From contig CM060472.1 of the NCBI GenBank assembly GCA_030544235.1, positions 17,605,654 through 17,669,653 of the forward strand: a DNA stretch of 64,000 nucleotides, written 5' to 3'. Positions 36,215 to 47,795 of the stretch are shown here, in pieces. The notes beneath the pieces are model-generated. The model saw only the letters and a list, made by a program, of their open reading frames with translations. It ran no database searches and had not been told where the DNA came from. This stretch comes from Lepturacanthus savala (taxonomy: Eukaryota > Chordata > Actinopteri > Scombriformes > Trichiuridae). Each line of letters begins with the position of its first letter. The stretch's first letter is position 1. A program made the position numbers and the translations under genes.

Positions 36215-36292
36215 TTTTCGAGCCTGGTCTTAAGTGCACATGAACTTCATGTTTGTACAATGACAATGAAGAACCTTGAACCTTGAGGGATT
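36215..36292 (+). mobile_element. LINE-like 3' tail
   Basis: TTGTACAATGACAATGAAGA followed by ACCTTGAACCTTGAG resembles the 3' end plus short tandem tail of a fish non-LTR element. Too short to assign to a clade. Confidence 0.4.
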
Positions 36293-36959
36293 TTAATATG
36301 TTTAACATCATGATGCAAATCCTGAAAACGCAAACTGAAAAAATGTGTCAAATGCAACTAGAAAAAAATTATGAAAACTCGTTTTTGAAAAATTTCTTAT
36401 TTTTAAGAAATGTTTGATATTTTGTGCTGAGGAAGACCCCATAATTAAACTTGTTTTAGCTGCAACACTGTACAAACTAATGAAATACATGGGTGGACAA
36501 TTAAAAAAAAAGCTCCCTTATTCATTTCAATCAACCTGACAACGTTGGTAATTGCATGATTTATTCCTGATTTAATACACCTGACCTTTCACCTCTGATT
36601 TCATTAAGACGTCATAAAGTACAAACGGAGCGATGTTCTTGTCACGTTGGCTTTTTAGGCTGCAGAAAGCGAAGAGTTCGACGCTGCTGCCCCACGTTGA
36701 ATACTGAACACAGGTTATGTGACTTGATGTAAAACCCGCTTGTCCAAGCGTGAGCCTGTGTGTGTGTTGATGTTTCCAGGCTGGGTTGAATCATTAGGAA
36801 GCTGCTCTGTAACGAGGGCTCAGGAGCTGTCAGGAGACGTTCACAGGCAGGTTTCGCCATGGAGAGTGTGAGGAGTCTTAACGGGGTCTTTGCTGTTTGC
36901 TGCGCCTGTTTATAAAGAGCCTGCTTTATTTGGAGTGAATGCATTCTAGCAAGGTCTCT

Positions 36960-37070
36960 ACTGTTGCTGTGCGTTGATTAAAAGTGTTTTCACAATTACC
37001 CGTAGTGAGTCTATTCCAGCCTAACAGGGTTACTAGCAGTTTTAATGAAGGGGAATAATCATTACATGTG
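36960..37070. other. Candidate conserved non-coding element
   Basis: CACAATTACCCGTAGTGAGT and TTTAATGAAGGGGAATAATC are in a repeat-free block with homeodomain-like motifs. Confidence 0.36.
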
Positions 37071-38289
37071 AAAGGGGTTGGTCGGGTCTCGGCTGTCGTG
37101 TCTGTCTGCTGGTTGGTGCTGTGGCGGCGACTTTGCCTCCGTGCGGTTTAGCTTTTAGCTTCCACTCGTTTTTTTTTTTGTTGTTGTTTTTTTATTCAGT
37201 CAAAAAAAAAAAAAAGGAGAAATACTCCACATTATGACCAATATTCACACAGTGACACTTTCCCTCTGTGCAGAAGGTGTCGTGTGTTAAAGCCTGCATG
37301 TGAGGAGTCATATATGTGTCTGCTTCTACTCTGCACTTCTCTTCCTCTTCTTGTACCGTTACAGTTGCCCCGCTCACCAATGCAGCTTTTTTTTTTTTTT
37401 TTGCAGCTCTGCTCCTTTTGTTGGCTGTGGTCAGCCTTTGCATTCGCTGGTGTGAATGAATTTCTCACAGCTTCTCGTGAATGTGTTTTTTGAAAGTCCT
37501 ATTCAACATTTGGTGCAACTATAATCGGCACCAAGCCACGGTACGCTCGTTGCAGACGTGTCTGTGGATTCACACGTTTAGGCCTCGACAAGTGTCGCGC
37601 CATGTCTCTTCATTTTTAATTTAGTTTGTTTTGATCCGAGCGGTAACTAAAGAAATGTTGGAGTCGATTAGAGGAATTCGGAACGTTTAAATAGCGGCGG
37701 GGTGGTTTCTCTCATTTTCTGCAGAAAATAATAAAGAGTCTGAAGCTGCAGACGAAGAAACTTTCATAGTTTTATACTTGGAGTCAGTATCGGATGATTC
37801 AGGGGAAGCTGCTGTTTTTTTCTCTGCTGCAGAGTAAAGTTCCCATCATACATCAGCTTCATAACATATTTAAAAACATAAAAATAATAATAATATTTTA
37901 AGGTTTTAGTTTTTTTTTTGAGTGTGTAAAGTTGAAGTGTTTTGAACATTTGCTGCATTATAATTAGGGCGTAAATTTCACCTTTGTCCCTTTCTTCACC
38001 TAAGCTGAAGAAAAAAATAGTTTTAGTATAGAGAAAGTAGAATTAAGTTTCTGCGTGTTTTTTGAACTATTCAAAATAATATTATAGACGTGTGTTTGCA
38101 CCGTTCGAGGTTCCTCTTGTCGACAATGCACCACTTTCACTTCTCTTTTTCTGCTCTTAATTTAAATGTTAGCTGAATAGCTTGAAGCCACAGTCTAACT
38201 CTCTGCAGGCTCCTGCTGTTCTTCCGTCCTCGAATCAAACAATTACATCTCTGCCGCTGCAGCAGAAAAAAACGACATCTGATTAATAT
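37071..38289. other. No gene seen
   Basis: Poly-T and poly-A runs at 37170-37215 and 37389-37403 make short Lys-rich frames. Otherwise unique AT-rich DNA. Confidence 0.42.
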
Positions 38290-38565
38290 ACTGTAACATG
38301 TGACTCTGTGCTCCGCCGTTCTCTGATGGGGCCAATAGATAATAAATGGATAACTTGTGAAGCTATAATGAAGTGACTGTCTCGTTATTGACAGGGGAGG
38401 CTCGATGCTTTAGTGCAAAGTCGAGCTTCCAACAGAGGCCTCCGGTGCACACATTATTACACTGGCCGTTAAAATGAGCTAATGTTCTGCTGCCTGCTTC
38501 TCTCCAAAGGGACACGAGCTGAATTCCCTGCTCACAGCTGCAAACAGAGGTGTAAATTAAAGCCA
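38290..38565. other. Candidate conserved non-coding element
   Basis: Unique sequence including GGGGCCAATAGATAATAAAT, TCGTTATTGACAGGGG (TTGACAGG is a TALE-homeodomain-like site) and TGGCCGTTAAAATGAGC. Confidence 0.4.
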
Positions 38566-40174
38566 AACGAAGTAAAAAAAAAAAAAATCTCAAAGCAGGC
38601 AACAGTATTTCTGATGAAAACGCGGGATTTCCTCTGTCAGTGTTGGAGCGGCAGGATGTGGGTGTTCGGCCTTTCCTTTTGCGTCGAGCGGGGTGACGAA
38701 GCTTCTGTGAACCGAGTGTTTCTACGTAGTTATTTAAAACACGACAGATCTACGCTCACGGAGTTTGAATTTTAACATGTTTGTGCATTTCTGTTGTAAG
38801 AGTTTTAACGGGAAGGATTTTCCAGCGGGTGTAGCTGCTGTTTATCCCCTGGTCCTCAGGTTCTTATCAGATATAACAGCCGACGTCTGAATGGAAGAGT
38901 GTGACAGGTGTAAATTTCACTTCCACACATTAATCCAATTAATTTCCTCCTCTGCATGTGCTTTGCACTGGCTTTTACTATATAAATACTTTCATTTATT
39001 ACACATTTAACTATGGCCAACTTGTCCTAATCAATCAGTTTGGTCTTATAGTTGATTAAGGATTTGTTCTTAATTACTTTTCCTGCTGAATTATTTACAT
39101 CCTGAAACATTCACTGAATATCAAATATAAGGAAAGGTTTTAATATTTTGAGGACCATATACATTTTAAAAACATAAATGTCAATGAACAGATTATAGCT
39201 GAAGCTAATTCACGTTTGTATCATAGGTGGAAATCCTGGTAGAGGATACAGGGGACATGACCCCCCCCCCCCCAAAAAAAAAAAAAAATCTTTGTAAACA
39301 CAAAAATCTAATAAAATTTAGAATATTAAAGAAATGCTAAATAATCACATAATACAAGTGTTGCTAAATGTAAAACAATGCATTTCTTAATTGTTGAAAA
39401 ATTATGACCCATCTATTCTCAAAGTGGTTTGGTCCAGATGCTGATTTCCAATGGGCGGGGCCAGTGCCAACACAAATTTTGACAGTCAGCTAATACCTAG
39501 TTATGTGGAAGAAACCAATCAAACTAATATGTAGAATCCAGTGAGTCCTTAATCACACTTGTTTAAAATTTATGCAAAATCCACCTCTTTTTTAACAGTC
39601 TGCTGGTTAATATCACAACTAATGATCGTTAACGAGCTCTAACGATGTAAGGTATTGTACTGGCAGCGACTGGGGGAGGAAGGAGGGAAAGGATTTTCCC
39701 CCTCAGTGATTTATGATCTCATTTTCTTGATGGATAAATATATATATAAAGATGGAACGTTGCTATAACTTTTCTTTTAATAATATTGTTTAAAGCGTTT
39801 GAACACCTACAGGTTGCAAAGGACTGTGAAGGAGAGAGAGAAGAAGATAGAGAAGAGATTAGGGTAGTATGGTAGTATAGTTTTTTTTTTTTCCATGTCC
39901 CCTCCTGTAATTATTCTCTGAAAATGTACTGTTTATTGTCCCTCTCCATCAATGAAATCGGATTTTCGGCCCTGAACTGCATAAACTGTAAAGAATGCAA
40001 ATATCCTTCAGTAAAAGGATGAATAAAGCGAGAAGAACAAAGCTCCACACAGACCTCAGAGCTGTAGCTAACGAAGAGGCAAAGATGCACTAATGATGAA
40101 ACAGATACAAATAAATATGAAACACAGCAGAGGAGACGGCAGCTTGTTAAAGGGAAGAAAAGCTCTTCACAAAC
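38566..40174. other. No gene seen
   Basis: AT-rich. Poly-C/poly-A junction at 39260 and poly-T at 39880. Confidence 0.42.
39260..39290. repeat. Adjacent poly-C and poly-A runs
   Basis: A run of about 14 C is followed directly by about 15 A. Confidence 0.88.
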
Positions 40175-40696
40175 ATGGAGGCTTCTTCTTCTGGGGGCGG
40201 GAGTCAGGGGTACGGGGGAGTCGGGGGTTCGGGGGATAACAGTGAAAAAATATTCCACTTTGAGAATGTGCAAGATCTCATGCAGTTGCCTCCCTCTCAC
40301 TCTCTATCCCTCCTCTCTGTTGGCGCTAAATCACACGTTAGTACAGCCAGTGGATGTGTTGACAGTTTTACAAACAGAAATGTAAAACGCTGTACTCAAG
40401 GGGGTCTGAGAGATAAGGGGGAGCTGAGCAGGGCAGGAACACAACAAACTGGGCTCAGGGAAGCACAGGAGCCACCATCACGCACCTCGGCTGCTGCTTT
40501 TAATTACATATTAATGTTCCCATCAGAGGCAGAGGAAGCTGCTGCTCAGAGCCGCTGCACATCCTGCACATCCATGTCTCTGCAGAGCGGAAACGAAGAG
40601 GAAGAAGTGTCATACACTTTACAAACATGTTCATCTGTTTCCTTGTATGATGGTCACCATGGTGACATGAGGACACCATGGAGAGAAGAATATTAA
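40175..40696 (+). other. 173-codon open frame, probably not a gene
   Basis: This is the longest open frame not made of obvious repeat. It starts MEASSSGGG in a fair Kozak context (AAACATGG). It has no recognisable domain, an unbiased Ser-rich composition, and overlaps a 129-codon frame on the other strand. The segment 40400-40600 contains CTGCTTTTAATTACATATTA and looks like regulatory sequence. No splice sites, RBS-like or polyadenylation signals support translation. Confidence 0.2.
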
Positions 40697-40723
40697 ATAA
40701 TATTAAATAAACATTAAAACACC

Positions 40724-40976
40724 TGCTAGCTGTTAAGTGCTAACTGTGAGCTGTTAACTGCTGTTAGCTGCTAGCTGTTAACGGCTAAGTGTAAACTGCT
40801 AGCTGCTAACTGCTAGCTGTTAACTGCTAACTGTAAACTGCTAGCTGCTAACTGCTAGCTGTCAACTGCTAACTGTAAACTGCTAGCTGCTAACTGCTAG
40901 CTGTTAACTGCTAACTGTAAACTGCTAGCTGCTAACTGATAGCTGCTAACTGTTAACTGCTAACTGTAAACTGCTT
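40724..40976. repeat. Minisatellite: 42-bp unit made of six heptamers
   Basis: Variants of a 7-base motif (GCTAGCT, GCTAACT, GTTAACT, GTAAACT) repeat throughout. In the right part they are arranged as a higher-order unit of 42 bases beginning GTAAACTGCTAGCTGCTAAC, repeated about four to five times with few changes, while the left part is more irregular. No coding frame. Confidence 0.85.
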
Positions 40977-41074
40977 ATCGTGTTTTTACCTGAACTTGCA
41001 TGGCGACATACCACAAAATTCCTGTCACTTCCTGTTTGTATTGTTTCCAGTGATAAAAATAATAAAAAAAAATA

Positions 41075-41182
41075 TGTGTGCCCCACGATAGGCTGATGAC
41101 CTGTCTGGGGTGTATCCCTATTTGCTGGGATTGGCTTCTGCAGATCCTTGTCACCCTAATGAGGAGTAAGCTGGTATAGAAG
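41075..41182 (+). mobile_element. tRNA-derived SINE, 3' fragment
   Basis: Only the 3' third is present, from GTGTGCCCCACGATAGGCTG through GGTGTATCCCTATTTGCTGG to GAGTAAGCTGGTATAGAAG. The head and promoter boxes are absent, which fits 5' truncation during retroposition. Confidence 0.66.
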
Positions 41183-41739
41183 ATACCAGGTATACCGGTT
41201 AACACATAGTTAAGGCAACATTAAAACTAGGAAAATGTAGACTTCATTTTAAATGGCTTTTAAGTGTCCTTGAAGGCAACGCTTGGCACACAAATTCAAC
41301 TTGATAATATATTTCACAGTTTAAACGAAACATTTCTTCTAATGAAAAACATGTTAAAGGCAGAAGCTGAAGAATTTTGCTGCTTATACATGCGACCTGA
41401 AGGGAAGTTTTCAGTCATCTCTGTACTGTTCTTTCTTTCACACCAATGTTTTTGAAGAAGGTGCGAGCTGTTTAAATACAGGACGGCTTATTTTTAGATT
41501 GAAACCTCTGCTGCGGGTGGAGGTGCTGTCACACTAGAGTCACACACAATCCGCTGCAGTTTGGGCTCATGATGCTGAACCATCCAGCACCTCTGTACAG
41601 AGAGGACCCCCCCCCCCTAACAACTTCACTGGAAGCATGACGTGTCTGATATGGTCAGATGTCAAACACTCTCTCAGAATTTACAAAGAATTAAATATCA
41701 GATGTTTCTGTGTCTGAGCTGCCAGCCTGAGCTGTTGTT

Positions 41740-41826
41740 ACCTTATGGTCTAGACTGATCTGGTCTGGAATCTTCAGTTTTGGTAAATCTTCAGGCTATC
41801 AGGATATTCGTTAGTTGCAGCTCTAA
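41740..41826 (+). mobile_element. GAGCTGCAAC-ended MITE, terminal fragment
   Basis: TGGTCTAGACTGATCTGGTC and CTTCAGTTTTGGTAAATC lead to the family end ATTCGTTAGTTGCAGCTCTA. Only about 90 bases are preserved. Confidence 0.5.
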
Positions 41827-42069
41827 TCATATGAGACATTTGATTATTAAAAATGACACTGCAGGAAATTATCACAGTCTTTCAGTTCTCATTCTACGTC
41901 ACTGTTGTTTTCTTAGAATAGCAGGTAGTTGATTTTCAGTCTAAACAGAAACAGCGTTTCTGAAGATGACACAGACTCAGAGCTATTCGATCAGCTGATC
42001 AGATGAAGGTGAGGAGTGTGATCACCTGTGAGCCGTGAGTCGGGTCATTTCCATAAGGAGCTAATTGAG

Positions 42070-42385
42070 AGGGGGTGGCAGCAGCAGAGTTAAAGGTAGA
42101 CGTAGAGGTAGAGACAGAGGTAAAGGTAGATGTAGGGATAGAGTTAGAGGTGGAGGTAGGGGCAGAAATAGAGGTAAAGGTAAGGTAAGGTAAAAGTGGA
42201 AATAGAGGCAGAGGTCAAGGTAGAGATATAGGTCAAGATAGAGATAAAGGTGTAAATATAGAGGCAGAGGTAAAGGTAGAGATAGAGGCAGAAGGACATG
42301 TAAAGGTATAGGGAGAGAAAGGGGTAAAGGTAGAGATAGAGGTAAACGTAGAGATCGAGGCAGAGGGAGAGGTAGCACTAAAGGA
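42070..42385. repeat. GGTAGA/GGTAAA hexanucleotide tract
   Basis: About 310 bases of GGTAGA, GGTAAA and GGCAGA hexamers on the plus strand, almost free of C. It gives rise to a 233-codon minus-strand frame rich in Leu-Pro repeats, which I consider repeat-derived and not a gene. Confidence 0.85.
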
Positions 42386-42529
42386 AGAGGGTTCAGCAGA
42401 TGGACCTGTCTTGCACTGACCATGGATCCTGCTCCCCGCTGGGAACCAGGAGGGGGCGGAGCCAGCTCCCAGAAAGGAGGAGTCCCACTGAGACCTGGCT
42501 CTGTGCCTCGCCGGGCTTGGCCTGCACCC

Positions 42530-42630
42530 ATCCCTACAGCCACCCCTCCCTCCCCTCCCTCACCCATAACTCGCTCGCCCCTCCCTGCCTCACCCCTCCC
42601 TACCTCACCCCTCCCTCTCTGCAAAACACC
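42530..42630. repeat. Short CCCTCCCT-type repeat
   Basis: CACCCCTCCCT motifs recur (CCCCTCCCTGCCTC, CCCCTCCCTACCTC, CCCCTCCCTCTCTG). C-rich, with low T and almost no A. Confidence 0.6.
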
Positions 42631-43319
42631 TGTAACGCTGACCAAGCCCTCGGGGCTGAGACCTGCCTCCTGGACTAACAAAGGCCCAGACAGACACGAA
42701 ACAAGACAGAACAAAACAGAACAAGACAAAATGGGACAAACGAGAAAAAATGAGGGAAACAAGACAAATGAGACAGATGAGACGGATGAGACTGTCAGAA
42801 AGAGATCCTGCAGGACATGTCAGTACTATTAGTAATATTTATTAGTTTTAAAGGTGTATTAGTTTAAAGGTGTATTCATGTCAAAGATATATTAGTTTTA
42901 CAGGTGGATTAGTTTTAAATGTTTATTAGTTTTAAAGAGTGACCTGCTAATGCTTCTTGTCTTTAATCTGTGTCTGTGAAGGTCCAGTCACTTTGTGTTA
43001 AGGAGCTGTGAGCTGTGAATTTTCTATGAAGGTGTCATTTCCTGTTTACGTGCAACAAAAGTGTATAGAAACGCAGCTAGACAGACCGAGGTGGATCTCT
43101 ACTAAGAAATGACCTCTTTCAGTAACAACATACTGTGAGACTCTGGTTCATGGAACCAGGATCAGACAGTCAGTAAAGCTAAAAAGCCTGAAATCTTAAA
43201 AAGGCTCCTCAAAGTACAATTCTCCAAAATGAAGTCAATTTGCACCACACTGAGTTGCAAGTTGTATTTATCGACCATTGCTACTCCTCTGCAGCTGCAG
43301 CAACTGCGTTAACCATGAG

Positions 43320-43480
43320 GGAGGGGCCTGGCGGGGCCTGGTGGGGGGCTGCAGAGCAGTGGATTGGCGATAATTGGTTGAAGGACAGTATACAGTAATA
43401 AAAGGCCTAAAGAGCCGCGCTCAGTAAATCCTGTCATATTTTACAGCCTCCATTTCCAGACCAATTAAACCTTGTTGAAG
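43320..43480. other. Candidate conserved non-coding element
   Basis: Repeat-free block with GATTGGCGATAATTGGTTGA, AAAGAGCCGCGCTCAGTAAA and TTTCCAGACCAATTAAACC, including two CCAAT-type motifs. Confidence 0.38.
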
Positions 43481-43829
43481 CTGCAGTGATGAGAAAGTGG
43501 AGGTGATAAGGATGTGGAAGAACTAAGTCTTCTCTTTAAGAACATGTATTAGAAGTGTCACATTTTTCATTTATTCAGTATTTCTTGTTTCAGAGACGGA
43601 ATTATGAGGATACTGTAGGTTATGGTTTCTGTCTTTGTTTAAACAGAACCTCTGAGGATGTGCATAGGCTTCTTTCAAACCGAAGTGATGTCTCTGATTA
43701 AAACATGGATTATCTTATTGTTGCTGCACATACGGAGGAAGCGGCAGGTAATGAATAGTGGCAGAGATGGAGAGGGAGAGTTGATGGAGATCAGAAGGAT
43801 CAGATAGAGAATCATCTCTGGAGAATATC

Positions 43830-44000
43830 AGCCCGTGATGAGCCACCTATAATCCACCAGGACGACCCGGCCCTCATTTCAAAGTAAGATGGAGGGTTGC
43901 ATTGATTCCACTCGGCTGACATCTGATTTAACTTTTGAATGTAAGAGCGAGAGCGACCCCCCCCACCCCCCCACCCCTCCAGTTGAGATGAGATTGGCTC
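43830..44000. other. Candidate conserved non-coding element
   Basis: GATGAGCCACCTATAATCCA and TGCATTGATTCCACTCGGCT, repeat-free until a C-run at 43958. Confidence 0.33.
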
Positions 44001-44459
44001 TGTTGTATTAGATATTCTCCTCTGGCCAGCGGACCGTGCTCCGTGCTCGCTGCAGTGTTAAGTTATACACACCTGCACAGCTGGAGGACATGTTCATACA
44101 TGAAGCCTCAGCAGCCGTGGCCTAGTTTAAGTTGTCTCCTATAACATTACGTCTGAAGGACAGTATGCTTCCATATGACCATTTGATAGGATCCAGGAGC
44201 AGTGCTGCAGTCTTTACTTTTTTCCCGGAGCAGTTTGCATTTACTGACTCTAAGAATCAATAACTGTGTTTATTGACTCTAAGGATCAACAACTCTTGGT
44301 TTTCTCTCCTATTAGCTGCTTAACAAACCTGTGACCGTCAGTGTTCAGTAATTATTAATAATTCTGCTTGTGGTTCTTTGTTATAAGTGGTGAATTATTG
44401 GTCCATCAATTGGATTGTATGAGTATATTCTCCACCTCTGAATCATTGCCCAGTGTCTG

Positions 44460-45044
44460 ACTGAGCTGACTCTCGCACCAATAGCAGTTGGTGCACACCA
44501 AACGGTCCATTTGAACCAAAGGTGCTTAGTTTGGTTCATTTTCATTGGTTTGAAAGCATCAGTTGTACTCGAGTGCACTAAATCAAGACCAGACCAAGGC
44601 CTACAAAAAGAGGTGGTCTCGGTCCACTTGACTCCACACCAAATAACTTCAGTGTGGTCCCTCTGAACATGAACTCAAATCCAAACGAGGGGATCATTTT
44701 TATTTTACAGCCTACCTTGTGAGTCTTTGGATAATGTTTGTCCCATATGACCTCATTCGTGAAAATAGCGGGACTCCTCTGCCTGAAATGACACGCTACG
44801 CGTCTTTGGTGAATACAGAGGATATAATACACAAAGATAAGAGCATGTAGCAATGTGCCAACGTGTTGCTCCATAATGAGTCAGAACTGGAAGATAAACA
44901 TTGATGAAATGTCAATCGGACCGATTTTGGTCCATTTGCAGGTGTGAAAGTGGACCATGCTGGAGTCTATACACTAATTAGTTTAACATTTATTGCCAGG
45001 TGCGCACCAAATAATCAAACTAGTGGTGTGAAAGCACCCTGAGA
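44460..45044. mobile_element. Probable non-autonomous DNA transposon relic
   Basis: The stretch is full of TTGGTTCAAATGGACC-type motifs on both strands (for example ACCAAACGGTCCATTTGAAC near 44497 and GATTTTGGTCCATTTGCAGG near 44922) and ends ACTAGTGGTGTGAAAGCACC at about 45041. Paired internal motifs and the GTGAAAGCACCC terminus resemble fish DNA transposon remnants. The matching left terminus is not seen, so the borders are tentative. Confidence 0.42.
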
Positions 45045-45110
45045 CCACCATCCGACTGATCTGAGACCACCATCCGACTGATCTGAGACCACCATCCGAC
45101 TGATCTGAGA
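45041..45110. repeat. 22-bp tandem repeat, three copies
   Basis: The unit CTGAGACCACCATCCGACTG plus AT occurs three times with no change, then decays into CTGAGACCAGCAGTG. It starts at the end of the repeat relic at 44460-45044. Confidence 0.85.
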
Positions 45111-45359
45111 CCAGCAGTGAGAAGACAAGACATAAAACTGACATCTTTTGGGTAAAATGAAGAAGAGCAGGAAGTCTTCACGTCACAATGATAAATGAAG
45201 CTAAAGCTAACTGTCAGATAATGCTCCCTGTGTTTGCTAATTATCAAACAAAGCCATCAAATGATTCTCTCATTATGTTTCTTCTAAACAATAAAACTTC
45301 TATAGGCTCCATTTTGACATGTTTATGAGTGTGATTATTAGGAGCTTTACTGTCTGCAG

Positions 45360-46020
45360 CCCTAGCTTAGCGGTGGCGGCGGCAGCGGCAGCGTCCCCCT
45401 TGTTGACGGAGCAGCAGTTCTGCTCCGGCCCGTGTTTACATTTCACTCCGAGTGTTTCCCCCCACGGCGCTCCATCCCATTCTCCTCAACAACAGACCAT
45501 GAGGGCGCGGGGTAGAATGAGCGCGGCTCATGAATGGAAGGAGACAAATTGACATGTGGCGTTTTGTGAGGTGAGTGCCCAACCTCTCGACCGCTGATTA
45601 CCATTCGCTAATGAGCACTCGGGCCTGTGTGTCTGTGGTTTCTCTGTGTAGAATGTTCTTTCTCCTCTGCAGCTTTGTGTGGGCCCGGAGCGGCCGCGGA
45701 CCATAGGTGTGCTGTTAATAGGGAGACGCACACATCAGTAATTAAAGCAGCAGGGGGCCTTGTACTATACCAGCTCCCTCCGTTCCCCCCGTCTTTAGAG
45801 CCGGCCCTCCCCCTATAATTCAATCCCGTCTGCCGAATTGATCATTGTGTGCTTCCAGTTTTGCCCCCGGCAGTTTTGTCACTTTCTAATGACGCCTTTC
45901 AGAGCGGCAAGGCTGAGTCCTCCTAGCACCGGGACCAGTTGGGGCCAATCGTTGGTTGTCTTCATGCCAAACTCCGTCCATCTGATGAAAAGCCTTCAGC
46001 CACTGCAGCGACATGTAGAT
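45360..46020. other. Candidate conserved non-coding element cluster
   Basis: A 650-bp repeat-free, CpG-bearing block: GGCGGCGGCAGCGGCAGCG near 45373, CCCGGAGCGGCCGCGGACCA near 45685, CATCAGTAATTAAAGCAGC, and GCCGAATTGATCATTGTGTG near 45832. Short frames on both strands show no domain. A 36-unit CA repeat bounds it on the right. Confidence 0.48.
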
Positions 46021-46033
46021 ATACGCCTGAAAT

Positions 46034-46035
<2 letters not shown>

Positions 46036-46108
<73 letters not shown>
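46036..46108. repeat. (AC)n microsatellite, 36 units
   Basis: Uninterrupted AC over 73 bases at the edge of the conserved-looking block at 45360-46020. Confidence 0.95.
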
Positions 46109-46111
<3 letters not shown>

Positions 46112-46359
46112 ACTTCAAACTGCAGCAGGAGGCTCAGCTGTATTATGTTAGAGCCACCGACAGAACATCATCACACACACTTAACAAACTATAAACATCA
46201 CACACCTGTAATGATCCACAGACGTTATAAAGAGATTTATTCAACCAGCATGAATATTCAGTTTGGAGTAAGGTGAAAAATCTGCAGTTTTCATGAATCA
46301 AATGTTGTAAATTATTAATAATGAAAATCCACAGCTTATACAAGTCATCAACTCTCATT

Positions 46360-46693
46360 GGAGCTGTAACAATTAGTTGAATAATTGATCAATTGCCAAT
46401 TTTTACAATAATCGCCATATTTTGACAGTAAATTAATTGATTTGAGTCATTTTTTTTTAATTATTTTCTGAATTTGAAGGACTTGGTAAAAAAAAGATAA
46501 GAAGAAAATGTCCAAATTTTGTGGTTCCAGATTCTCAATTATTATTTTCTTTTTATTAAGTCTTCTTTAATAGTAAACTGATCTTCGGGTTGTGGACTGC
46601 TAGTCTGGACAACAAAAAAAACTAAACTAATCAGTTCAATATTCAACAGATGAATCCACTATCAGCAGAGTCATTAGTTGCTGTTGTAACTCT
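46360..46693 (+). mobile_element. GAGCTGCAAC-ended MITE with both ends
   Basis: Starts GGAGCTGTAACAATTAGTTG and ends GTCATTAGTTGCTGTTGTAA, degenerate inverted ends of the family. Internal TTGTGGACTGCTAGTCTGGA and TCAATTGCCAATTTTTACAA match the copy at 12871. It sits just right of the long CA repeat at 46036. Confidence 0.66.
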
Positions 46694-46994
46694 TGACATC
46701 TTCAACAGTCATGTTCTGGTTCTACAGGTTCTTCATGTTCCATCCAAAGGGTCAAAAGATAAATGTGAGGGGTTCTGACATAATTAATGGGAAAGTAGTA
46801 GTAGTAGTAACAAAGTTCTGATTCACTAATCTTTTTTTTTTTCTTCTAATCTTTGATTCTGGGTGAGATATTTGATCATTTGAACATGTATTGAAATGAA
46901 ACCATGTGAGAAGTTTAGAGGTAAAATCTATAACTGTTAACAATCATAGACATGTGAAATGTGAGTCGACTACACTCTGCTGTTATTAAGGAAC

Positions 46995-47241
46995 AACTAA
47001 AAGGTTCAAACCACCGGTTTCTTCATTAACATGTGTTGGATTTAAAAAATATTATCCCTGAGTCAAATCTGCATCTGAAGGAACTAAAGCTGCAGATAAA
47101 TGTGGAGGAGGAGAAAGTACAAAATTTACTCTGAAATGTAATAAAATATTATCACATGAATTACTCAAAGTACAAGAACCTCAAGATTGTAGTTCAGTAC
47201 AGTACTTAAGTAAATCTAGTTTGTGTTTCTACCTCCTCTGA
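46995..47241 (+). mobile_element. AAGTACTC/CCACTG-ended dispersed element, 3' part
   Basis: GTTCAAACCACCGGTTTCTT, then AAGCTGCAGATAAATGTGGA, AATTACTCAAAGTACAAGAA and ACAGTACTTAAGTAAATC, ending near TTTCTACCTCCTCTG. The first part aligns with 57098-57230. Confidence 0.58.
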
Positions 47242-47269
47242 GAATCCAGCTTATTATAATTAGAGAGCT

Positions 47270-47795
47270 CATTTAAAACACAAACAGAAGCGTTGTCCTG
47301 CCTGTTTAAACGGGGCAGGCGGCTTGTCTATTGTGCTACGGTGAATAGGGAGCAGTCGCGGCCTCAGCCCCAGCTGTCTCAGCCTGATAGGAGGGAGGAG
47401 GGGGAGCAGCGAGGAGGTGTAAGAAGTTCAGGAGGCCTGTAGATGTAGAACCCGCCCGAACAGACTGTTGTGTTAGTCATCTCCAACTAACCAACCAGCA
47501 GCCGAGCGGTGGGCTGCTGCGCTCACACCCAGCTCCAAGGCTCATTAATGCAGCCAAATGAGATCAGCGGTAGAGGCCCAGGCCAGGGCCACGCCGCTAA
47601 ACAGCTTCTTCAGCGCGGGTGAGTGTGCTGTAATTACCACCAGGCCGCTCCACAAAGATCCTTTATGTCCCACTGAAAGTGATTTCATGTCCCGGCTCAT
47701 TCCTCCATTTGGCAGCATGTCTTTCAGATGTGATGAGAGAAGTCTGTCAATGCTTATCGTGTGTGCGTTTGAATATAATGGACAGCTTGATGAAC
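47270..47795. other. Candidate conserved non-coding element cluster
   Basis: Repeat-free block with CTTGTCTATTGTGCTACGGT, GGCTCATTAATGCAGCCAAA, CTGTAATTACCACCAGGCCG and GGCAGCATGTCTTTCAGATG. Overlapping frames occur on both strands but none has a domain or splice pair. Confidence 0.46.

Noticed and set aside
40724..40976. CRISPR-like array
   Set aside because: Units are contiguous heptamer-based tandem repeats with no unique spacers, and the DNA is vertebrate.
42061..42762. 233-codon minus-strand open frame
   Set aside because: Its sequence is a translated hexanucleotide repeat (Leu-Pro runs) plus unrelated C-rich DNA, with no domain or splice support.
45041..45110. CRISPR-like direct repeats
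   Set aside because: Three head-to-tail 22-bp units with no spacers.
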